Assembly (NCBI GenBank): GCA_945827465.1 | Contig: CALZOH010000150.1 | Location: forward strand, 1-8,022 | Reading direction: 5' to 3' | DNA length: 8,022 bases | Source: an uncultured Prevotellaceae bacterium | GTDB lineage: Bacteria; Bacteroidota; Bacteroidia; Bacteroidales; Bacteroidaceae | Part shown: positions 1 through 5,195 of the stretch, one piece after another | Numbering within the stretch: position 1 is the first letter of the stretch | How the letters are laid out: each line of letters begins with the position of its first letter | The notes under the pieces: generated by a model | Told to the model about the DNA's origin: nothing | Seen by the model: only the letters and a program-made list of their open reading frames with translations | Databases searched by the model: none | Translations under genes and position numbers: made by a program

Positions 1-64
1 AGAGTTGTTATCATCATAACGCTAATGACCGATTTGGGTTAAATGAAAGAGCCGTAATATAAAT

Positions 65-104
65 AGCAGGAGATACATGCCATCGTGTGCAAATACCTCC
101 TGCT
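65..104 (-). terminator. Inverted repeat, possible 3' end of the fasciclin gene
   Basis: AGCAGGAG at 65-72 is the exact reverse complement of CTCCTGCT at 97-104, giving an 8-bp GC-rich stem around a 24-nt interior in which 78-80 can also pair with 89-91. It lies 64 nt past the stop codon of the minus-strand fasciclin gene. Read on the minus strand, the stem is followed by ATTTATATTA rather than a clean T run, so it is a plausible but imperfect intrinsic terminator. It could instead be an RNA structure in a longer transcript. The rest of 1-167 shows no gene I can support. Confidence 0.4.
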
Positions 105-167
105 GATTATCTCAAGATGAAGAACGCAATTGTAAGTTTACGAAACCTAACAGCAATTTAAGAGATG

Positions 168-2204
168 TTACCAAATATCTTCACCTTCAGGACCGTTGTA
201 AACCCACTTGGGCACTACTTCTATGTAGTCGAGGTCCATGCCGTTTGCAGTACTTTCAAGTACAGACTTGATACGCATATAATAAGTAGTGTTAGGTTCC
301 ATCCTTCCCGTGTAGATGATTTTGCGAAGGCTGACGATAGAACCTTCGCTGTTGCGTAACGGAACATTCATCGGGGAGGTATAAGTGTTGCGACAGAAAT
401 ATTTGGGCGCTTTCATATATCCCTTGTTGCGCATGAACTTATCGTTTTCTTTATTTTCTTCCACATCAGGCCCATCTTTAATCCAATCGATGTAAGGGCT
501 ATCGGTCAAGATGCGGAAGTCAACAGGAAGTCCGATGGCAGGAAGATTCTCTTTATTGGTTCCAAAGTAAATCTGGGCCATGATGCGCGAACCCAAATTA
601 GCGCATCCTATTCGTACCTCATAGGTTCCTTCGTATGGAACGGGAAGTAATTTAAAGGTAAGATCGACCTGTCCGTAGAAAATCAACTCATCGCCTTGCC
701 AATTGACCCAGCTTTCGCCCCACGAGATCATTGAGCACTGCGTCTCATCAGTATAGGTAAAGTCCTTAACAAACATAGAAGGAATATTGTGATTTCCTCG
801 TGTCGCCGGATGACGGATGTTGTTGGTCATCAGTTCCGGCATAGCAGCCATTGCGTCGTAACGCATACGTTCGTTCAAAACTTTGTTGGGTACGTCTGAG
901 TCATAAATCATGACGTGATTGATGGGATAATAGTAGCCATTCAGCGCATTATTGGTGTAGCCATAGTTGGTAGAGCTGATTTCAATACCCGGGCGTTCAC
1001 ATGAAATTTCATGATAATCGCCATAGAAAGAATTATCGTATTTAGAATAACGATTAATATTCATCGTTCCGGTCTTTGCCGGTTGAGTAATCTTAAACAT
1101 GCGATTGTGTTTGCCCATCGTAACATAATATTCCCATACATCAATGCTAAGCTGGTCTGGTATTGCATAGTAATAACCTAATTCGGTCAGATGATTGACC
1201 AGATAGTTGAAAGGAACACGTTGGTTAATCAAATGGTACGAAACAAATTGGTTGACGGCGTTATCTTCGCTCTTCAAATCATTAGAGGTGGCTGTAGGAT
1301 ATGCCTCTTTACACCTCTCTCTAATGACTGCCATGATGGCATCCCAGTTCCTTACAGCTCCGTTAACTATTTCAGGCTTGGGAACGCCCCAATCGGCTAC
1401 GTAAACACTGTCAGGCTCGACAAATGCGGTATAACCATAATATTTATGAACCGGTGAAGGATAGTCCTGCCAGGTAAGGCCTACCTTGCGATCGCGGATG
1501 TTGTCGGGGATTTCTTCGTAAGACTCATCACGATATTTAATGAGGGAGTCTGCCCAAGAGGTTTCCTCCAATAGGTGACTGAATATTCTCATGTTGTTGA
1601 TTTGACTGATGAGTGCCGACAAGGATGATGTGGATGGAGCGATGACTTTGTTCACGACGTGAATCACACCATTGGTAAGTTCAATATCTGGTTGGATGAT
1701 GCGTGAAGTATTGTTTAATATAATGGAAAGCTGTCCGCCGGCAATAGTGTCGAACTCTACAAGGATGTGTCGGTCGTTGAATGTACCTTTGTCGATGGCA
1801 CCGACAAAGAAACCGGTGGAAAGAAGTGCTTCTTCGTCACCATAATCCAAAATACAATTCAATGCTATTTTGTTGGCTGTTTCCATACTCATGGTGTCGA
1901 TGTCGTATGGCTCATGAGCATAAATGGAATCAAGGAAGATGCGGATTGCATTGTTGGTGGGTGCAAAAACGGTGTAATTACCTCGCGTAGACAACAGGGT
2001 GGCCAATGAACTTTTGGAAGAGGCTTTTACTTTTGCCAATGTCAAGGCGTGATAAAACAAAGAAAGACTGGAGTCTTCTTTTGCGTAATCTGAAATGGTC
2101 TGTCCTTTGAACGTGTAAATGTCACTGGTGTCAACTTCGTCTTTGCAGGAAAAGATAAGGGATAATAATCCCAAACCGAACATGATTTTCACGATATAAT
2201 TCAT
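168..2204 (-). CDS. Surface-type lipoprotein with FAS1 (fasciclin) domain
   Basis: Encodes 678 residues. The N-terminus has a short charged start, a hydrophobic core (about residues 7-18) and a lipobox ending SLIFSC with Cys20, so a type II signal peptide is clear. The following KDEVD is acidic and resembles the Bacteroidetes lipoprotein export signal, suggesting display on the outer face of the outer membrane (inference). Residues about 36-192 form a FAS1 domain with both hallmarks: TVFAPTNNA near 78-86 and NGVIHVVNKVIAPS near 178-191. Residues about 194-437 look like a second, diverged FAS1 module with long insertions, ending in NGYYYPINHVMIYDSD. The last 240 residues are a separate domain rich in Tyr and Trp that I cannot assign; it may be one of the DUF domains that accompany FAS1 in Bacteroidales. 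FAS1 proteins usually mediate adhesion or matrix contacts. It has its own -7 element, so it is probably transcribed apart from the upstream cluster. No partner gene is visible inside the window. Confidence 0.9.
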   Translation of the reverse strand: MNYIVKIMFGLGLLSLIFSCKDEVDTSDIYTFKGQTISDYAKEDSSLSLFYHALTLAKVKASSKSSLATLLSTRGNYTVFAPTNNAIRIFLDSIYAHEPYDIDTMSMETANKIALNCILDYGDEEALLSTGFFVGAIDKGTFNDRHILVEFDTIAGGQLSIILNNTSRIIQPDIELTNGVIHVVNKVIAPSTSSLSALISQINNMRIFSHLLEETSWADSLIKYRDESYEEIPDNIRDRKVGLTWQDYPSPVHKYYGYTAFVEPDSVYVADWGVPKPEIVNGAVRNWDAIMAVIRERCKEAYPTATSNDLKSEDNAVNQFVSYHLINQRVPFNYLVNHLTELGYYYAIPDQLSIDVWEYYVTMGKHNRMFKITQPAKTGTMNINRYSKYDNSFYGDYHEISCERPGIEISSTNYGYTNNALNGYYYPINHVMIYDSDVPNKVLNERMRYDAMAAMPELMTNNIRHPATRGNHNIPSMFVKDFTYTDETQCSMISWGESWVNWQGDELIFYGQVDLTFKLLPVPYEGTYEVRIGCANLGSRIMAQIYFGTNKENLPAIGLPVDFRILTDSPYIDWIKDGPDVEENKENDKFMRNKGYMKAPKYFCRNTYTSPMNVPLRNSEGSIVSLRKIIYTGRMEPNTTYYMRIKSVLESTANGMDLDYIEVVPKWVYNGPEGEDIW

Positions 2205-2229
2205 TACTCAAATATTTAACAAACAACTG

Positions 2230-2237
2230 CAAAGGTA
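2230..2237 (-). promoter_or_regulatory. Bacteroidetes -7 promoter element for the fasciclin gene
   Basis: Read on the minus strand this is TACCTTTG, matching the Bacteroidetes -7 consensus TAnnTTTG. It ends 26 nt upstream of the fasciclin ATG at 2204, implying a leader of roughly 20 nt. No TTTG sits 19-21 bp upstream of it, so the -33 box is weak or absent and the site may need an activator. The inverted repeat at 2266-2289 lies just upstream of where the -33 box would be. Confidence 0.55.
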
Positions 2238-2265
2238 CAACTATATCGGAAAAAGTCCGGATGAA

Positions 2266-2289
2266 ATAGGTCGAAAATAGCCGACCTAT
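2266..2289. repeat. Perfect 8-bp inverted repeat in the GNAT-fasciclin spacer
   Basis: ATAGGTCG at 2266-2273 pairs exactly with CGACCTAT at 2282-2289 around an 8-nt loop (AAAATAGC). It lies about 50 nt beyond the GNAT stop and about 30 bp upstream of the fasciclin -7 element. It could be the second half of a transcription end for the upstream cluster or an operator for the fasciclin promoter. On the minus strand no clean T tract follows it, which weakens the terminator reading. Confidence 0.5.
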
Positions 2290-2290
2290 G

Positions 2291-2328
2291 TTGCAGAACA
2301 TCTATATGCGTAAGATGTGGTGCTGCAA
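2291..2328 (-). terminator. Two-tier hairpin after the GNAT gene, possible cluster 3' end
   Basis: An outer stem TTGCAG (2291-2296) / CTGCAA (2323-2328) encloses an inner stem ACATCT (2298-2303) / AGATGT (2313-2318), with a 9-nt loop and an asymmetric internal bulge of 1 versus 4 nt. That gives 12 base pairs, starting 10 nt after the GNAT stop codon. There is no T run on the minus-strand side, so it is more likely a 3'-end stabilising or attenuating structure than a classic intrinsic terminator. Confidence 0.4.
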
Positions 2329-2338
2329 GGAGCGGTAA

Positions 2339-2911
2339 TTATACGTTTATTTGCAGATGTTTCATCGGATGGCCGCCCCATGAAGCATCGTTAACGGGCT
2401 GAAATCCCAAGGCTGTATAGAGTTGGGCTGCCTTTTCATTGTTGTAGTCAACCAATAATCCCACACAATTGATTTTGAGATCGCGCGCTTTCTGAAATGT
2501 TGACTGGAGCAGTTGTGTCCCGATACCCATCTTGCGGTATGCGGGGTTGACGGCCAATGAGTCAATATAGAGTTCTCCGGCTTGTGTCTCGTCGGGTATG
2601 TTTTGGATGTCGCGTTGAAAATGTTGGCGCATTCCTTGCAAAAAAGGTTCGCGTAAGCGATGGAGGTCAGCGCCATTGTAACTGACAACAGCACCAATAA
2701 CTTCGTTGTGCTCATTTTTAGCTACGGCCGTGTTGACGTAACTGTATTGCGTGTCTTCTCTCCTGACAAGTGACTCCATAAAAACAGCAAAGTCGTCAAT
2801 CGTGAAGCGAACACCATAAAAATGTTCGCAACATTCTACCGTCATGGCTTCAATGATGAGTCGGGCAATGACTGAAGCATCTTCTTTCCGGGCTTGACAG
2901 ATGGAAATCAT
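2339..2911 (-). CDS. GNAT family N-acetyltransferase
   Basis: Encodes 190 residues, a normal length for a single GNAT domain. The fold runs from the N-terminal strand ISICQARKEDASVIARLI through the core strand ELYIDSLAVNPAYRK to the acetyl-CoA pyrophosphate loop R126-K-M-G-I-G131, the Q/R-x-x-G-x-G/A signature of motif A. Motif B, NNEKAAQLYTALGF (157-170), is also typical. The protein should transfer an acetyl group from acetyl-CoA to an amine in the cytoplasm; the substrate cannot be read from sequence. Residues 80-105 form a charged insertion (LHRLREPFLQGMRQHFQRD) before the core strand, possibly shaping the substrate pocket. The start lies 25 nt after the stop of the Smr gene with no -7 element between them, so the two are very probably co-transcribed and GNAT is the last gene of the cluster. 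Confidence 0.88.
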   Translation of the reverse strand: MISICQARKEDASVIARLIIEAMTVECCEHFYGVRFTIDDFAVFMESLVRREDTQYSYVNTAVAKNEHNEVIGAVVSYNGADLHRLREPFLQGMRQHFQRDIQNIPDETQAGELYIDSLAVNPAYRKMGIGTQLLQSTFQKARDLKINCVGLLVDYNNEKAAQLYTALGFQPVNDASWGGHPMKHLQINV

Positions 2912-2936
2912 GAAATAAATATGGTATAAAGATAAG

Positions 2937-4058
2937 TTAGTAAATAGTCACTAAGGTCGCCCCAAATCCGTATTCGCGGAAAGAAGCATCCTGACTGGTA
3001 CATTTCTTATATTTATGGGTCAGTTCGCGAAGCAAGGCATTGCGCAATACTCCTTGTCCCTTTCCATGGATAAACACAATCTTTTTACCCTTTTGGTTTT
3101 TGTGTTGTTCCATGATTTTTCTGAAAACGTCCAGTTGATATTCCAATATATCTGAAGCATTCATGCCACGCGTGTTGTCCAGCAGTTCATGAGCATGTAG
3201 GTCGATGACTTCGATGGCTTCTTTGTGCTCTTTTTTGAGGGTGATGGCGTGAACATGGGGCTGACTGCTTTCTTTCTTGTTGGGAGCTGTCAGTGCTTCT
3301 TTGATGGTAGAGGCATCGGTAAACACGTGGTGCACGGGTTTATCGTCTGTCATAATATCAAATGTCAGTACGCGTTCCTCAAAAAACAGGTTGGATTGAA
3401 AAGTGTGTAATTTGAAGAAACGGGTCAGGTCAGGGCGTATTTCGATGCTTTGGGGCGTTTTGAGCATGAAACTCTTGTTTTCTTTATAGGCCAGTATTTG
3501 GATGCAGATGTGCTGTAATTCGTTCAAGTCGTCGCGCGAAAAGCATTCGATGAAGTGTTTGGTGTTAGGTTCGGCAGTGGACCTGTAACGCAAGTTCCAA
3601 CCTTTTCCTTCTCCGGTTAAGTAAGTGAAGTCTAAATAATAGTTGCTGTCGTTGACCAGGTAAACTTCAAAATCGCTTTTGGTGAGTTCGGCCACTTCGA
3701 TGGGAACAAAGCAGAGAAATACATTCAGTGCTTCGGCGTTTGAACGCTCAACAGGAGCAGGTTTGAAGGTGATAGGGAGTTCTTCGATGGGTAGTTCCTC
3801 AGGTTCGGGCAGTTCTTTGTTGAGTCCGGCCTTGATGGAGGTGGGCTGCTGATTGTCTACTGTCGTTGCGGAGGGCGTATTCTTCTTACGATTAGCCAAT
3901 GAATAGTTGTCATTATCTACCACTACGCAATCGTTGATGTTAACGGGGATGTCAAAGCCGTCTTGGTCTTCTACCAATACAATGTTTTTTCCTTGGAAGC
4001 CCGAAACGATGCCGCCTCCCACTTCGTTAAGAAATCTTACTTTGTCTCCTATTTTCAT
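2937..4058 (-). CDS. DUF2027-type SH3-like / Smr domain protein
   Basis: Encodes 373 residues in three parts. The first 48 residues (MKIGDKVRFLNEVGGG onward) form a small beta-barrel, SH3/KOW-like region. A low-complexity linker at about 50-105, rich in Pro and Glu with a repeated EELPI, leads to a beta-rich middle domain (about 108-245) like the one annotated DUF2027 in Bacteroidales. The C-terminal Smr domain (about 280-373) has its two signature motifs: IDLHAHEL at 285-292 (the LDxH-type motif) and HGKGQGVLR at 331-339. Smr domains occur at the end of MutS2 and alone, and several are nucleases acting on branched DNA or on RNA. This protein has no MutS ATPase region, so a direct role in mismatch recognition is not supported. 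A role in nucleic-acid processing or ribosome rescue is inference. It sits 30 nt behind the nitroreductase gene and 25 nt before GNAT. Confidence 0.9.
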   Translation of the reverse strand: MKIGDKVRFLNEVGGGIVSGFQGKNIVLVEDQDGFDIPVNINDCVVVDNDNYSLANRKKNTPSATTVDNQQPTSIKAGLNKELPEPEELPIEELPITFKPAPVERSNAEALNVFLCFVPIEVAELTKSDFEVYLVNDSNYYLDFTYLTGEGKGWNLRYRSTAEPNTKHFIECFSRDDLNELQHICIQILAYKENKSFMLKTPQSIEIRPDLTRFFKLHTFQSNLFFEERVLTFDIMTDDKPVHHVFTDASTIKEALTAPNKKESSQPHVHAITLKKEHKEAIEVIDLHAHELLDNTRGMNASDILEYQLDVFRKIMEQHKNQKGKKIVFIHGKGQGVLRNALLRELTHKYKKCTSQDASFREYGFGATLVTIY

Positions 4059-4088
4059 GATGTGTATTTGTATTGTTTGAAGAATCGA

Positions 4089-4823
4089 TTATTTCAGGAA
4101 GCCTTGTTGTTTGAGAGTAGCGATAAGGCTTTCCGACATGCACTCGCAGTCTTTTTTTGTGTAGCGGATGTCTGAGAAAATTTGTGCCAGCGTTTCCGTG
4201 TGATTGATTCTGACAAACTCTTGGTTCTCGGGTAGGGCTTCTTTGGGCGAATAGAGTCGATCTATGTCGTTTGCTGAATAATCGTGGTAGGTCTCTTCGT
4301 GCACAACGGCCTGCAGAGGCAATCTGTCGGTAAGTGCGGGTTGTTCGTCAGGCCATCCTAAGGTAATCGTGGCAACGGGCATGACGAGTTTGGGCAGTTG
4401 CAATGTATCGACAATCTGTTGGGCATTATAAATGGTCGTTCCCAAAAAACAAAGTCCCAGTCCGGCTTCTTCAGCCAAATCACAGAAAGTCTGACAGTAA
4501 AGGAGAGCATCCGTGGCAGCGTTTAGGAATGAAAGAAAATTATTGTAGCCGGGATTTCCTTTGCGGAGGTTGCACCATTCGGTGGTGCGGTTGTAATCGG
4601 CGCAGAAGGTTAATACCACCGGGGCATTGGTGACCATGGACTGGTTGAAGTGGGCGGGTGCCAAACGTTTTTTCATCTCTTCGTCTTTGGTTACTACCAC
4701 GCTGTAGAGTTGCAGGTTGCCCATCGTTTGTGTGCGCAGGGCTTCAGAGAGCAATTGGTCCAACAATTGTGGCTCAACAGCCTTTGAAGAATATTTCCGA
4801 ATAGTGCGACGTTCTGTCTTCAT
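4089..4823 (-). CDS. NfsA-like FMN-dependent nitroreductase family protein
   Basis: Encodes 244 residues, the usual size for the NfsA/Frp branch of the nitroreductase superfamily. The N-terminal ERRTIRKYSSKAV (residues 4-16) carries the Arg residues that normally hold the FMN phosphate. GLGLCFLGTTIYN (121-133) is the glycine-rich flavin-contacting segment, and TDRLPLQAVVHEETY (165-179) closely follows the RLPLEAVVHxExY block of NfsA-type enzymes. Such proteins are cytoplasmic homodimers that use NAD(P)H to reduce quinones, flavins or nitroaromatics; the physiological substrate here is unknown. The C-terminal tail has two close cysteines (C226, C228) of unknown meaning. The ATG at 4823 is preceded by a -7 element about 22 nt upstream, supporting this start. 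It is the first gene of the three-gene minus-strand cluster and is divergent from nrdJ. Confidence 0.87.
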   Translation of the reverse strand: MKTERRTIRKYSSKAVEPQLLDQLLSEALRTQTMGNLQLYSVVVTKDEEMKKRLAPAHFNQSMVTNAPVVLTFCADYNRTTEWCNLRKGNPGYNNFLSFLNAATDALLYCQTFCDLAEEAGLGLCFLGTTIYNAQQIVDTLQLPKLVMPVATITLGWPDEQPALTDRLPLQAVVHEETYHDYSANDIDRLYSPKEALPENQEFVRINHTETLAQIFSDIRYTKKDCECMSESLIATLKQQGFLK

Positions 4824-4845
4824 GATAATGTCTTTTTTGCGTGTG

Positions 4846-4853
4846 CAAACTTA
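4846..4853 (-). promoter_or_regulatory. -7 element for the nitroreductase-Smr-GNAT cluster
   Basis: On the minus strand this reads TAAGTTTG, matching TAnnTTTG. Its end is 22 nt upstream of the nitroreductase ATG, giving a very short leader. No TTTG box was found at the expected 19-21 bp upstream distance, so only half of the promoter is supported. No other -7 match lies in the 30-nt and 25-nt gaps inside the cluster, consistent with a single transcript. Confidence 0.5.
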
Positions 4854-4961
4854 CGAAATTATTATGTATTCCTTGATTCCTTTTGTTTTGAAAATAGGCA
4901 GAAACTGCATCCGAATGGCTTTGAAATTGCTTTTTTTTGAACGGGATTTGATAATCACAAG

Positions 4962-4998
4962 TTGTCGAAAATGGTTGACAATTATCTCTCTTTGAGAT
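4962..4998. repeat. Two small adjacent hairpins
   Basis: TTGTC (4962-4966) pairs with GACAA (4977-4981), extendable by a G-T and an A-T pair to 7 bp around a 10-nt loop. Two bases on, ATCTC (4984-4988) pairs with GAGAT (4994-4998) around a 5-nt loop. They lie between the two divergent promoters and upstream of both transcripts' expected starts, so they are more likely DNA sites or chance than RNA structures. Confidence 0.35.
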
Positions 4999-5006
4999 GC
5001 GCAAAT

Positions 5007-5025
5007 TTTGAAATTAGAAAACTTT
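5007..5025 (+). repeat. Direct repeat copy 1 upstream of nrdJ
   Basis: TTTGAAATTAGAAAACTTT, identical at 18 of 19 positions to the copy at 5072-5090, 65 bp away. Within and just beyond it, GAAAACTTTTC (5017-5027) is itself a perfect odd palindrome, as expected of a site bound by a dimer. Confidence 0.6.
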
Positions 5026-5035
5026 TCTCCTGCTG

Positions 5036-5089
5036 AACTTTTCCAATCAACTGTTTTAGTGTAGTTTGTGATTTGAAATTGGAAAACTT
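5036..5089. repeat. Inverted repeat upstream of nrdJ promoter
   Basis: TTTTCCAAT at 5039-5047 is the exact reverse complement of ATTGGAAAA at 5078-5086. Beyond a C-C mismatch, two more A-T pairs extend the arms (5036-5037 with 5088-5089). CAA at 5048-5050 can also pair with TTG at 5073-5075 across a 2-nt bulge. The right arm is the second direct-repeat copy, so the left arm is an inverted third copy of the same motif. Confidence 0.55.
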
Positions 5090-5090
5090 T
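5072..5090 (+). repeat. Direct repeat copy 2 upstream of nrdJ
   Basis: TTTGAAATTGGAAAACTTT, differing from copy 1 (5007-5025) only by G for A at the tenth position. It ends 30 bp before the -33 box of the nrdJ promoter, a location typical for activator or repressor sites. Confidence 0.6.
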
Positions 5091-5120
5091 ATATTTTCCT
5101 GAAAATAATCAATGATATTT

Positions 5121-5151
5121 TTTGGAGAGAATAGAAAACCTTGTACTTTTG
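5121..5151 (+). promoter_or_regulatory. Bacteroidetes promoter of nrdJ
   Basis: TTTG at 5121-5124 and TACTTTTG at 5144-5151 are separated by exactly 19 bp, matching the Bacteroidetes primary sigma consensus TTTG-N19-21-TAnnTTTG in full. Transcription should start near 5156-5159, leaving an A-rich leader of about 38 nt with no strong Shine-Dalgarno before the ATG at 5196. That leader is too short to hold a cobalamin riboswitch. Confidence 0.85.
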
Positions 5152-5195
5152 CAGACGCAAACAATTAAAAGAAACGAATAACATCATTATTATAC

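Larger units (their letters stand above)
4824..5195. other. Divergent AT-rich intergenic region upstream of nrdJ
   Basis: A 372-bp stretch without a supportable gene, separating the minus-strand cluster from nrdJ. It contains the cluster -7 element (4846-4853), an 8-T tract (4931-4938), two small adjacent hairpins (4962-4998), repeated GAAAAC-centred boxes (5007-5090), a short palindrome ATTTTC-CT-GAAAAT (5093-5106) and the nrdJ promoter (5121-5151). I saw no cobalamin riboswitch B12 box and no NrdR box of the ACACTATATATTGTGT type. The 60-76-codon open frames here have no recognisable features and overlap the promoter region, so they are not treated as genes. Confidence 0.75.

Noticed and set aside
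1..81. Possible starts of a minus-strand gene (ATG at 17 running off the edge; ATGGCATGT frame from about 84)
   Set aside because: The first offers only five visible codons. The second stops after 14 codons despite an AGGAGG upstream. Neither can be supported without the sequence beyond position 1.
2362..2715. A 117-codon minus-strand frame with a hydrophobic start inside the GNAT gene
   Set aside because: The apparent signal-like start (MSTTKLLVLLSVTMALTSIA) is an out-of-frame reading of the GNAT coding sequence, which has clear motifs in its own frame across the same bases.
4717..5164. Short open frames of 60-92 codons in the spacer upstream of nrdJ
   Set aside because: They overlap the promoters and repeats on both strands, run partly into the nitroreductase gene, and their translations have no recognisable or balanced composition.
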